Shown here piece after piece: positions 1-6,233 of a stretch of 8,324 nt of DNA. Numbering within the stretch: position 1 is the first letter of the stretch; each line of letters starts with the position of its first letter. Under the pieces are notes generated by a model. It was not told the DNA's origin, did not search any database, and saw only the letters and a program-made list of their open reading frames with translations. This DNA comes from Alphaproteobacteria bacterium (lineage in GTDB: Bacteria > Pseudomonadota > Alphaproteobacteria > UBA8366), in the NCBI GenBank assembly GCA_018665505.1, contig JABJCS010000309.1, forward strand, positions 1 to 8,324, given 5' to 3'. Both the position numbers and the translations under genes were made by a program.

Positions 1-2
1 AA

Positions 3-794
3 AAATACCATGCTTTGATGGCGCAAATGAACGCCAAGCTGCAATCCGGCACCACACCCGGCAACCCAACGCTGGTCAACCAGCTGAAAGAAGGTCAGGA
101 ACAGATCGAAGTCGTGGCGTTGAACATCTCGAGCCTGAACGATTTGTCGAGCGACATGGACGCCGAAGCGGGCACTGCCAGTTGGCTGCTCGACAGCGTG
201 CGCGCGACCTACGCGCTAAGCGGCGCCGTTGATTTGGATCACGTGCGGCTGCGCGCGCTTGAAGACGAGGTCAATCAAGGGGTCGTGTTGATCGACCGGT
301 TGTTGAACGAGCTCAGCGCCGACGTCAGTCGTCAGACGACTTATGTGAATAATGAACGCCACAATTTGCAGCTGATGTCACTCGCCATCAAGAACGGCGA
401 ACTCTACGGCTCCAGTCTGGTGAACCGGGCGTTCAGCCAAAACCAAGCGCGGACCGCCGCGAGAGTCCAGTCCAGCCCGACACCTCAATCAACGGATCGG
501 CCCCTCGTCGTCATTCGCTTTGACCGGCCCAACGTACCATACCAGCGCGCGCTTTATACCGCTGTCAGCCGTGCTTTGGACCGGAAGCCCGACGCTACTT
601 TCCAGTTGGTCGCCGTGAGCCCGCAAACCGGCACGCCGGCGCGGACTGCACTTAACAAGACCGCCGCCAAGCGGAATGCCGAAGGTGTGCTTCGCGCATT
701 GGCGGATATGGGACTGCCGGGCCATAAGGTCAGCTTGTCGGCCACGACGAGCAGAGATGCCGAAAACAACGAAGTGCGAATTTTCGTGCGGTAA
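3..794 (+). CDS. Unrecognised protein, 5'-truncated, with OmpA-like-looking C-terminal domain
   Basis: The reading frame is open to the left edge (codons begin at base 3), and neither the TTG at 15 nor the ATG at 18 has a Shine-Dalgarno sequence, so the true start probably lies outside the window. About 263 residues are visible. The first half is polar and probably helical, rich in Gln, Asn, Leu and Ser. It is followed by a low-complexity linker (about 440-500, Ser/Thr/Pro/Gln/Arg-rich). A compact C-terminal domain (about 500-794) begins with [13 protein letters not shown] and ends with EVRIFVR. Its pattern (a strand, a helix with [11 protein letters not shown], a helix with [16 protein letters not shown], a closing strand) resembles the OmpA/Pal peptidoglycan-binding layout, but I see no clear diagnostic OmpA motif. 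I recall similar C-termini in Rhodospirillales hypothetical lipoproteins; that is memory, not a search. An envelope role is inference. The gene ends in TAA and is followed by a strong terminator. Confidence 0.7.
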   Translation, partial: KYHALMAQMNAKLQSGTTPGNPTLVNQLKEGQEQIEVVALNISSLNDLSSDMDAEAGTASWLLDSVRATYALSGAVDLDHVRLRALEDEVNQGVVLIDRLLNELSADVSRQTTYVNNERHNLQLMSLAIKNGELYGSSLVNRAFSQNQARTAARVQSSPTPQSTDRPLVVIRFDRPNVPYQRALYTAVSRALDRKPDATFQLVAVSPQTGTPARTALNKTAAKRNAEGVLRALADMGLPGHKVSLSATTSRDAENNEVRIFVR

Positions 795-823
795 AGACTT
801 TCGGTCCTTCCGGAGATGCGATG

Positions 824-860
824 ACGGCGCCGCGTGGAATTCCCACCAGGCGCCGTTTTC
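824..860 (+). terminator. Rho-independent terminator or gpt leader hairpin
   Basis: The arms ACGGCGCC (824-831) and GGCGCCGT (849-856) are perfect complements. Inside them a second stem pairs GTGG (834-837) with CCAC (843-846) around an AATTC loop. Only the 2-nt by 2-nt internal loop GC/CA interrupts the helix. The 3' arm runs straight into TTTT (856-859), the classic intrinsic-terminator shape on the plus strand. It lies 30 bp after the stop of the upstream gene, so it most simply ends that transcript. It also lies only 46 bp before the gpt start codon, so it could instead attenuate transcription into gpt. Confidence 0.75.
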
Positions 861-906
861 ATACCGACTGGCATTACATGGCGGCGTTCCAAGGCGAGAA
901 ACACAG

Positions 907-1383
907 ATGACAGCCGAAAACATAAAAGAGTTCCCGGTTTCGTGGGATGAACTGCACCGTCATGCAAGGGCCTTGGCTTGGCGGCTCCTGGAGGCAGGGC
1001 CGTTCGAAGGCATCGTTGCGATTACCCGAGGCGGCCTGGTGCCGGCATCGATCGTTGCCCGAGAGCTGAATATTCGTCTGATCGACACAATCGGAATCGC
1101 GTCCTACAACCATCAAGATCAAGGCGCGGCTCGTGTATTGAAGGAAGCCGACGCCGGAGATGGCAATGGTTGGCTGATCGTCGATGATCTCGTCGATACT
1201 GGTGCGACCGCTAGGATCGTGCGGGAACGGCTCCCCAAGGCCCATTTCGCGACGATCTACGCCAAGCCCGCCGGCCGACCCTTAGTGGATACCTTCATTA
1301 CTGAAGTCAGCCAGGATACCTGGATTCTATTTCCATGGGACGTGGCACTTGCCTATGCGCCGCCCATCGGTGGCGCAAATTAG
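907..1383 (+). CDS. gpt: Xanthine(-guanine) phosphoribosyltransferase
   Basis: This purine-salvage enzyme transfers the phosphoribosyl group of PRPP to xanthine and guanine (hypoxanthine less well), giving XMP and GMP in the cytoplasm. The protein is 158 aa, close to the 152 aa of E. coli Gpt. The PRPP-binding signature is [12 protein letters not shown] (residues 91-102). The ITRGGLVPA segment (39-47) matches the PRPP pyrophosphate loop of the family, and the C-terminal [12 protein letters not shown] (142-153) corresponds to the purine-binding QPWDMG...PP region of E. coli Gpt. The frame stays open upstream of the ATG at 907, but that stretch overlaps the preceding gene and its terminator. 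Protein homology begins at [20 protein letters not shown], and a modest AAGGCGAG (890-897) sits about 9 nt upstream. The gene converges on panC with a 12-bp gap. Its promoter is unclear because a terminator-like hairpin lies immediately upstream. The family assignment is secure; the exact base preference is inferred. Confidence 0.95.
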   Translation: MTAENIKEFPVSWDELHRHARALAWRLLEAGPFEGIVAITRGGLVPASIVARELNIRLIDTIGIASYNHQDQGAARVLKEADAGDGNGWLIVDDLVDTGATARIVRERLPKAHFATIYAKPAGRPLVDTFITEVSQDTWILFPWDVALAYAPPIGGAN

Positions 1384-1395
1384 AATGTCGATCAC

Positions 1396-2247
1396 CTAGA
1401 CGGCAACGTTATCGATCAATCGGGTCGAGCCGAGATGCGCGGCGACGAAGACCCGCCCCGGTTTGCTCGGAAAATCGATCGGCCCCAACATCTCTGCCTC
1501 CAAGACCTCAAGATACTCGATGCTGTCGAAACCGCATGTCGCGAGCTCTTCTTGCCCCCAGCCGACAGCCGCTTCGGCGCTTATACCATCGGCAACTCGG
1601 GCGGCCACATCTCGGATGACCCGATAAAGCGCCGGCGCCACCGCGCGTTGTTCGCTTGAAAGATAGACATTGCGCGACGACATCGCCAAACCGTCCGCTT
1701 CCCGCACCGTCGGCACCGGCACGACTTCAATCGGAATGTCGAGATCACGCGCCATGCGGCGGACCACTAAAAACTGCTGATAGTCCTTTTCACCGAAATA
1801 GGCGCGATCCGCCTGGGATTGGTTGAACAATTTGCTCACAACCGTCGCTACACCGCCAAAATGTACCGGCCGGCCAAATCCGCAAAGGACTTCCGTAATT
1901 CCGTCGACCCGCACCTTCGTGGCAAATCCGTCGGGATACATTTCACCAGCACCCGGCATGAAAGCTAAATCCGTTTCCAACTCCCGGAGTTTCGCCAGAT
2001 CCTCCACCTCACCGCGCGGATAAGCATCAAGATCTTCATCGGCGGCGAATTGGGTTGGGTTGATGAAAATCGTCGCGATGACCCGGTCGCATTCAGCTTT
2101 AGCAGCCCGCACCAGCGCTAAATGACCGTCATGTAGCGCGCCCATCGTCGGCACGACACCAACGACGTCTCCCGCGCGTCTCCACTCTTCAACTTCTTTA
2201 CGCATTGCGGCAACCGAGCGTGCCACAATAGGAATCTCTTTGGTCAT
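1396..2247 (-). CDS. panC: Pantothenate synthetase
   Basis: This cytoplasmic enzyme condenses pantoate with beta-alanine using ATP, through a pantoyl-adenylate intermediate, the last step of vitamin B5 synthesis and so of the coenzyme A supply. The protein is 283 aa, the usual length. The nucleotidyltransferase motif of the HIGH type is PTMGALHDGH (residues 33-42). Other family hallmarks are FINPTQF (61-67), VLCGFGRPVHFGGV (120-133, pantoate/ATP site), FGEKDYQQ (151-158) and the KMSKS-like AMSSRN (188-193). The start is well supported: GGAGGG (complement of 2259-2264) lies 11 nt before the ATG. No panB is adjacent, although panB and panC often pair in bacteria. The upstream gene on the same strand is fnr, 100 bp away, and a candidate promoter lies in that gap, so panC is probably transcribed separately. 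Confidence 0.98.
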   Translation of the reverse strand: MTKEIPIVARSVAAMRKEVEEWRRAGDVVGVVPTMGALHDGHLALVRAAKAECDRVIATIFINPTQFAADEDLDAYPRGEVEDLAKLRELETDLAFMPGAGEMYPDGFATKVRVDGITEVLCGFGRPVHFGGVATVVSKLFNQSQADRAYFGEKDYQQFLVVRRMARDLDIPIEVVPVPTVREADGLAMSSRNVYLSSEQRAVAPALYRVIRDVAARVADGISAEAAVGWGQEELATCGFDSIEYLEVLEAEMLGPIDFPSKPGRVFVAAHLGSTRLIDNVAV

Positions 2248-2295
2248 TACAGCCGAATCCCTCCGAAAACTGCGACAAATGACGATTTCGTTAGC

Positions 2296-2324
2296 TATTT
2301 AGTGCAATTGTTGCGGTGCAGCAA
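2296..2324 (-). promoter_or_regulatory. Candidate panC promoter
   Basis: On the minus strand TTGCTG (complement of 2319-2324) and TAAATA (complement of 2296-2301) are separated by exactly 17 bp, the sigma-70 spacing. Each hexamer matches only three of six consensus bases, so the call is weak. It would start transcription near 2289 and leave a leader of about 42 nt before panC. It is the best pair I see in the 100-bp gap between fnr and panC. Confidence 0.3.
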
Positions 2325-2325
2325 T
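2307..2325. repeat. Imperfect inverted repeat upstream of panC
   Basis: ATTGTTGC, the 3-bp spacer GGT, then GCAGCAAT: seven of eight positions are complementary. The dyad overlaps the candidate panC -35 element and most of its spacer, a position that would suit an operator. It could be chance. No T-run follows on the minus strand, so it is not a convincing terminator for fnr. Confidence 0.35.
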
Positions 2326-2347
2326 ACCAGTAAGGCAACTGAATCTT

Positions 2348-3085
2348 TCAGCTGCCGTCCGACAGATTCTGCAACGTCTCCCGATCGGACAGTTCTACCA
2401 TATTACCGGGCAGCAAGCGGATCGCACTGCTACTCTTAAGATTGGTGAATGTGCGGCTCACGGTTTCCGTCGTTAGACCCAGATAATCGGCGATAACCGC
2501 TCTGCTCATCGGCAGAGAAATCGGCGAGGGCGCATCGCCGCGTTGTCGGGCGCGTTCCGATACGGATAATAGGAAAGACACCACTTTCTCACGCGCCGTT
2601 TTCCGACCCAGAAGCAGCATCTGGTCTTGCGCCTGCGCCAATTCGTTCGACGCGACTTCGAGCAACTGTTTTTCAAGCTTTGGGAATTCGTCCAACAACG
2701 CTTCAAACCGCACGCGGGGGAAACGGCAGAGCGTCACATCCGAGACAGCTTCGGCCGAGTATGCATATTCCTGGTTCAGCGCAATTCCGAGAAAATCTCC
2801 CTGGAAAAGAAATCCCGTAATTTGTCGGCGCCCATCGGGCAATAATTTATAGAGCTTCACAGCGCCGCCGGTAATGTTGAACAGCGATTCGGCGGATTCG
2901 CCTTCGTCGATTATCGTCTGGCGAGGCGATAGCGATTGGGTGCGCGCAATCGCCGCCATCCGCGACAACTTGGAATTATCCAAGACGGCGCAAATCGACA
3001 TTTCCCGAATACTGCAAGCTGCACAGGGGTTTCCGATATCGGACTCCAAACGTTTTCGAGCGAATTGCAACTCGTCCGCAGCCAT
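2348..3085 (-). CDS. fnr: FNR-type oxygen-sensing transcription regulator (FnrN-like)
   Basis: A CRP/FNR-family DNA-binding regulator, 245 aa. N-terminal cysteines C21, C24 and C32 (C-X2-C-X7-C) and a central C120 (in VTLCRFPR) are the four ligands expected for an oxygen-labile [4Fe-4S] cluster. The X7 spacing is that of alphaproteobacterial FnrN proteins; E. coli FNR has X5. A cyclic-nucleotide-binding-like barrel spans about residues 40-130, a long dimerisation helix about 135-160, and a winged helix-turn-helix about 160-235. The recognition helix TTETVSRTF holds E207, S210 and R211, the E--SR signature that in E. coli FNR reads TTGAT half-sites. The protein should dimerise and bind DNA when oxygen is low. 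A perfect FNR box lies about 90 bp upstream of its start, consistent with the autoregulation known for fnrN genes. The ribosome-binding site is weak (GGGA about 9 nt before the ATG). The name fnr is a family name; fnrN would serve equally. Confidence 0.93.
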   Translation of the reverse strand: MAADELQFARKRLESDIGNPCAACSIREMSICAVLDNSKLSRMAAIARTQSLSPRQTIIDEGESAESLFNITGGAVKLYKLLPDGRRQITGFLFQGDFLGIALNQEYAYSAEAVSDVTLCRFPRVRFEALLDEFPKLEKQLLEVASNELAQAQDQMLLLGRKTAREKVVSFLLSVSERARQRGDAPSPISLPMSRAVIADYLGLTTETVSRTFTNLKSSSAIRLLPGNMVELSDRETLQNLSDGS

Positions 3086-3174
3086 AGCGTCGTCCCAATA
3101 CCCTGTTCACGTATGTTTTATGTGGCCGTCCCAGCGCCAAACCACAAGGGAGAAGTCTAATCCATGGCAGCTGT

Positions 3175-3188
3175 TTGATGCAAATCAA
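3175..3188. promoter_or_regulatory. Perfect FNR/FixK-type binding box
   Basis: TTGATGCAAATCAA fits the FNR consensus TTGAT-N4-ATCAA at all ten defined positions, and the flanking bases extend the dyad by one pair (T at 3174, A at 3189). It lies between the divergent fnr-type gene and the small plus-strand gene at 3203. For fnr, the best -10-like hexamer (CATAAA, complement of 3117-3122) would put the start near 3110 and the box centre near -71.5, a known class I FNR position. For the plus-strand gene, a TTAAAT at 3193-3198 would put the box between -35 and -10, which would mean repression. Which gene it serves is inference; the site itself is read directly. Confidence 0.85.
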
Positions 3189-3202
3189 AGACTTAAATAG
3201 GT

Positions 3203-3691
3203 ATGAGCCTCCAAGCTGCTGCAATGACGTATCGGTTGGAAATCAAACCCTTGGAGCCGGAACATAGCCGGCAGGCCTTCCCACTCATCCAATCTATCTG
3301 TCCGCAATTAAACTTGGCCAACTGGACGGATTTCGTTGAAGGCGTCGCTGAAACACTGGGGCCAAAGAACGCGGGCATCATTGCCGCGTTTACCGCGCGC
3401 GGATATATCCACGGCCTGTTCAGCTATGCCGTCATTCCTAGCTTACAGCACGGTAAAATCCTCGGCGTCGACAACTTTGTCGCCTTCGAGTTCCCCGACC
3501 GTTTAGGGGTTACGCGGGAACTCGTCGCAAGAATGGATACCCTGGCGTTGGGTCACAATTGTGGCGCGGTGCATGTCGATCTGCCGGACCCCGCGATAAA
3601 AGGATCAAAACAAGCCGATCCGTTACTCGAAGCCTTCGAGGCCAATGGCCACAATCTGCAAAGATTCGGCCTCTGTAAGTTTGTCGACTAG
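3203..3691 (+). CDS. Uncharacterised small protein, possible GNAT-like fold
   Basis: A protein of 162 aa from the ATG at 3203, or 155 aa from the in-frame ATG at 3224; neither start has a clear ribosome-binding site. I do not recognise a named family with certainty. The order of elements suggests a GCN5-related N-acetyltransferase-like fold: an opening strand (YRLEIKPLEPEH), helices holding LIQSICPQLNLANWTDFV, a hairpin around GIIAAFTARGYIHGLFSYAV, a strand LGVDNFVAFEF, then a helix GVTRELVARMDTLALGHNC and a strand AVHVDLP. The usual acetyl-CoA loop (Q/R-x-x-G-x-G/A) is not evident, so catalysis is doubtful. The protein is soluble, with no signal peptide or membrane segment. It is divergent from fnr with an FNR box directly upstream, and it converges on the histidine kinase with 2 bp between stops. 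A link to low-oxygen physiology is inferred from that box alone. Confidence 0.8.
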   Translation: MSLQAAAMTYRLEIKPLEPEHSRQAFPLIQSICPQLNLANWTDFVEGVAETLGPKNAGIIAAFTARGYIHGLFSYAVIPSLQHGKILGVDNFVAFEFPDRLGVTRELVARMDTLALGHNCGAVHVDLPDPAIKGSKQADPLLEAFEANGHNLQRFGLCKFVD

Positions 3692-3693
3692 TC

Positions 3694-5049
3694 CTATTCC
3701 GTCGGCAGGTATGCCCGGAAGCAGGTTCCGTCAACGCCGGTTTCGACGAGCTCTAAGCCGCCCCCGTGATTGCGCATCAACTCGCCGGCAATGGCCAGCC
3801 CGAGACCCGTAACGCCAGCGCGCGCCGATCCGTCAAACGGCTTGAACAAATTTGCTAGCGCCCTCGGCGGCAGGCCCGGGCCATCGTCCCGCAGATCAAT
3901 CTCGAATCCCTTCCCGTTCATATGCGCCGACACCACGAGCTTGCCCGCACCGGCTTCCGCGGCATTGCGGGCAATATTATTGACGACCCGATAAAGTTGT
4001 TCGCGGTCAGCCGTCACTTCGACGGTAGGTTCGATTTCATTTTCTATATTCAGACCCAACTCGCCATCCGGCGTCAGGTCGGAACTTACCTCGCTAATCA
4101 ACGCCCGGAGCGCGAAAGGTTCGGTTTTCAGATCTTGCTGCTCTTTTCCGACATAGCTCAGGGTCTCCGCACATAGGGAGACAGCCCGTTCGATGGAGGA
4201 AATGATACGCGGCGTAATACGTCGGACTTCCGGGTCTTGGCTCGTCTCCAAACGGTCCGAAACCAATAGGGCGGAGGATAGAATCCCGCGCAGATCATGA
4301 TTAACCTTCGCCACCGCGGTGCCCAACGCGGCCAAATGAGATTTTTGTTTGAGGGCATTGCGCACATCGGATTGCATTGACGCCAATTCGCGCTCCGCCA
4401 CGCCGATCTCGTCAGGACGCTCGTTTGGGTGGAAGGCCCGGCTCGCATCTTCCGGGTTTTCGCGAAAGGCCACGATATTATCGGTCAACCGTCGCATGGG
4501 CCGCACCATCAGCCATTGCAGGGAAAAATAAACCAGCGCGGCGGTGATGAGGGAAATGAGCAGCGACAGTAGGAATATCCGCCACGCGAAATCTACCAGC
4601 GAATCATGCAAAGCGTTCTCATGCAGCACGACTTCGATAATCACTTCCGGATGTTTCGGCGACCGACCGATAACCCGTAAAACACGGTCTTCCGTGCGCA
4701 ACAAATTCGAGAATGCATCGGTCAGCAGCGTTGGCCATCCCGCTTCCATCAGATTGACGGTCTCCGCAACAGACGGCGGCATATCGCTCGACAGCACCAA
4801 GCGCGCCGCACCGCGTCGCACACTAATCGCCGCCGCGTCGACATGACTGAGCAACTGATTGCGCAACATTTCGCTCACCATACCATCCGGCGTGGCGTCG
4901 AGGGCGAGCACCGCTAAATGCGCGGCACCCAGCTTCTCGTCGAGCCAGGAGACGCGATAACGCGCGACGGAAGGTCCGAAGATCAACACTTCGGCCAACA
5001 TCACGAAAAAGATCGTCAGAACCAGCAGCCGGGCCGATAGGCTACGCAT
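3694..5049 (-). CDS. Orphan membrane sensor histidine kinase
   Basis: Inner-membrane histidine kinase of 451 aa from the ATG at 5049. A GTG two codons earlier is possible, but AAGAG lies 8 nt before the ATG, which favours the ATG. Transmembrane helices lie at about residues 8-27 and 158-180 and bracket a periplasmic domain of about 130 residues (30-157) that matches no sensor fold I can name. A HAMP linker follows (about 180-235, VRPMRRLTDNIVAF). The phosphoacceptor region reads AKVNHDLRGILSSALL with H251, and lacks the canonical HE[IL]RTPL form. The ATP-binding domain shows an N-box NNIARNAAEAG (357-367), a G1 box DDGPGLP (388-394) and a G2 box GLGLAIAGEL (415-424). All catalytic elements look intact. 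No response regulator is adjacent, so the partner and signal are unknown. A candidate promoter lies just upstream. Confidence 0.93.
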   Translation of the reverse strand: MRSLSARLLVLTIFFVMLAEVLIFGPSVARYRVSWLDEKLGAAHLAVLALDATPDGMVSEMLRNQLLSHVDAAAISVRRGAARLVLSSDMPPSVAETVNLMEAGWPTLLTDAFSNLLRTEDRVLRVIGRSPKHPEVIIEVVLHENALHDSLVDFAWRIFLLSLLISLITAALVYFSLQWLMVRPMRRLTDNIVAFRENPEDASRAFHPNERPDEIGVAERELASMQSDVRNALKQKSHLAALGTAVAKVNHDLRGILSSALLVSDRLETSQDPEVRRITPRIISSIERAVSLCAETLSYVGKEQQDLKTEPFALRALISEVSSDLTPDGELGLNIENEIEPTVEVTADREQLYRVVNNIARNAAEAGAGKLVVSAHMNGKGFEIDLRDDGPGLPPRALANLFKPFDGSARAGVTGLGLAIAGELMRNHGGGLELVETGVDGTCFRAYLPTE

Positions 5050-5112
5050 ATACACGACTCTTCTGTTTACCTGCCACCACCTAGGATGCCGACGGCGACG
5101 CGAAGGTTACAT

Positions 5113-5141
5113 CTTATACATGGATTTGGGCCTACGGTGTA
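5113..5141 (-). promoter_or_regulatory. Candidate promoter for the histidine kinase
   Basis: On the minus strand TATAAG (complement of 5113-5118) matches five of six -10 bases. TACACC (complement of 5136-5141) is a weak -35 (three of six) at 17 bp. Transcription would begin near 5106, leaving a leader of about 57 nt before the ATG. It lies in the 121-bp gap after the TVP38-family gene, whose stop is not followed by a clear terminator, so read-through is also possible. Confidence 0.4.
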
Positions 5142-5170
5142 GAGCGACCATTCATGTCTTCTCAAAACGC

Positions 5171-5905
5171 TTAGAGTGACATGGCCCGTGACTTCCACCA
5201 ACGAAGGACGACCGGCGCCAACGCCATCAGGATAAGGCCGATAAGTGCGCCCACGATCTGGACATTGAAGATTTCCGACATCGCAATTGCGCTGTCGGAT
5301 ACCAATGTCTCACCGACGCCGGCCCCGGCGAGCGAATAAATGAAAGTGCCCGGAATGATGCCGATATATGTAGCTAATACGTAGTGTCGCAGCGATACCC
5401 CCAGAAACGCGGGAACTAAATTGACGATCCAAAACGGAACAATCACGATCATCCGCAAGACCAACAGATAGCTGACGGCATTCTGCCGAAATCCCGTTTC
5501 CAAACGATGGAGCCAAGGCCCCGCCCGCGCACGGAGCGGGTCGCCAATGGCGGATTTAGCAATGGTGAATAAAATCGCCGCGCCGAGCGTGGCACCCGTA
5601 ACGCTGTAGACCGTTCCGAGCCATTGTCCGAACAGCAATCCCCCGGCAATCGACAAAAACATGCTGACCGGCAGCGAAAAAGCGACTGCTACCGCATAGC
5701 CGAATAAAAATACGATGCCGGCGACCAACGAATGCACCTCGACTTGATCGGCTAGCCACATGCGGCGGCGGTGCAATTCTTCGTAGGTTACAAAACGGTC
5801 GAAATCAAAAAGGAAAAACGCCAGAAGGCCTAGAACCGGAACCGCCAGCGGCAGCAACCGGCGCCAGGTTAGTGCCGATCCGTTATTCCCTCTCGGCATA
5901 TCCAT
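5171..5905 (-). CDS. TVP38/TMEM64 family (DedA-like) membrane protein
   Basis: Polytopic inner-membrane protein of 244 aa, the usual size of the bacterial TVP38/TMEM64 (SNARE-associated/VTT domain) family. Hydrophobic segments lie at about residues 17-34, 58-80, 82-118 (with a re-entrant-looking stretch), 143-170, 175-196 and 213-234. Family hallmarks are the glycine-rich SIAGGLLFGQWLGTVYSVTGATLGA (begins at residue 85), LRMIVIVPFWIVNLVPAFLGV (begins at 150) and IGIIPGTFIYSLAGAGVG (begins at 181). DedA-superfamily proteins are linked to envelope integrity and proton-motive-force homeostasis, and some move lipids across the membrane; the substrate here is unknown. Start: ATG at 5905 with GGAAG 4 nt upstream, or ATG at 5899 with the same GGAAG at a better distance of about 10 nt, a difference of two residues. 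The gene is divergent from the rpmH operon across a 189-bp control region. Confidence 0.9.
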   Translation of the reverse strand: MDMPRGNNGSALTWRRLLPLAVPVLGLLAFFLFDFDRFVTYEELHRRRMWLADQVEVHSLVAGIVFLFGYAVAVAFSLPVSMFLSIAGGLLFGQWLGTVYSVTGATLGAAILFTIAKSAIGDPLRARAGPWLHRLETGFRQNAVSYLLVLRMIVIVPFWIVNLVPAFLGVSLRHYVLATYIGIIPGTFIYSLAGAGVGETLVSDSAIAMSEIFNVQIVGALIGLILMALAPVVLRWWKSRAMSL

Positions 5906-5942
5906 TCATCTTCCGTTTCCGCCGCTTCAAATCGAAACAACC

Positions 5943-5962
5943 GGTGTGATAATCAGTACACC
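5943..5962. repeat. Interrupted inverted repeat in the divergent control region
   Basis: GGTGT and ACACC form perfect 5-bp arms around a 10-bp spacer. The site also reads TGTGA-N6-GTACA, a partial match to the CRP-type TGTGA-N6-TCACA. It is 38-57 bp upstream of the TVP38-family start, a suitable place for an operator or activator site. Arms this short occur often by chance. Confidence 0.3.
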
Positions 5963-5992
5963 TTGCTCTGTTTTCGCGCCATTCACCATGAA

Positions 5993-6020
5993 GTGACGTC
6001 ACATTGGGGAACATTGGGTG
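5993..6020. repeat. 10-bp palindrome followed by tandem ACATTGGG repeats
   Basis: GTGACGTCAC (5993-6002) is a perfect 10-bp palindrome. Overlapping its end, ACATTGGGGA (6001-6010) and ACATTGGGTG (6011-6020) are back-to-back copies sharing eight of ten bases, one helical turn apart. A third ACATTG (6028-6033) runs into the -35 element of the rpmH promoter. The placement just upstream of a strong promoter suggests a binding site for a regulator, which I cannot name. Confidence 0.5.
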
Positions 6021-6030
6021 AGGAGGTACA

Positions 6031-6059
6031 TTGACTTACGTCCGCCGACCTTCTATACA
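6031..6059 (+). promoter_or_regulatory. Sigma-70-type promoter of the rpmH operon
   Basis: TTGACT (6031-6036, five of six -35 bases) and TATACA (6054-6059, four of six -10 bases) are separated by exactly 17 bp. The predicted start is near 6066, about 29 nt before the rpmH start codon. This is the best promoter in the window and suits a highly expressed ribosomal-protein operon. Confidence 0.75.
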
Positions 6060-6094
6060 GCGCCCCGTTTATTTAGCCGTATGGAGTTATTGCC

Positions 6095-6229
6095 GTGAAG
6101 AGGACATTTCAGCCGAGCCGCCTTGTGCGCGCGCGTCGCCACGGCTTCCGTAGCCGTATGGCCACCAAAGCAGGGCGGCGCGTTCTAGCCCGTCGCCGCG
6201 CCAGGGGCCGCAAACGCCTCTCTGCGTGA
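6095..6229 (+). CDS. rpmH: 50S ribosomal protein L34
   Basis: Ribosomal protein L34 (bL34), a small, very basic protein of the large subunit that contacts 23S rRNA. The 44-residue protein begins [20 protein letters not shown] and ends with [10 protein letters not shown], nearly identical to the universal bacterial form and of full length. The start is GTG rather than the usual ATG. It is fixed by the invariant MKRT N-terminus and by GGAG at 6083-6086, eight nt upstream; no in-frame ATG would give the conserved N-terminus. It is the first gene of the rpmH-rnpA-yidD-yidC operon, with rnpA starting 4 nt after its stop. Confidence 0.98.
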   Translation: MKRTFQPSRLVRARRHGFRSRMATKAGRRVLARRRARGRKRLSA

Positions 6230-6233
6230 TGAC

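Noticed and set aside
489..967. Two long minus-strand open frames opposite the end of the first gene and the start of gpt
   Set aside because: They overlap each other and two better-supported genes, cross the terminator hairpin, and their translations are rich in Arg, Pro, Ser and Cys with no recognisable domain, as expected for antisense frames in GC-rich DNA.
1384..1395. Terminator between convergent gpt and panC
   Set aside because: The 12-bp gap is too short for a hairpin, and I found no stem plus T-run in the adjoining gene ends.
2060..2073. TTGAT-N4-ATCGT, a near match to an FNR box
   Set aside because: It matches eight of ten consensus bases but lies within the panC coding region, far from any start site; chance is the simpler explanation.
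5906..6094. Possible replication origin next to rpmH/rnpA
   Set aside because: In many bacteria oriC and dnaA flank rpmH, but I see no DnaA box (TTATNCACA) cluster, no AT-rich unwinding region and no dnaA here; TGTGATAAT at 5945 only superficially resembles the reverse box.
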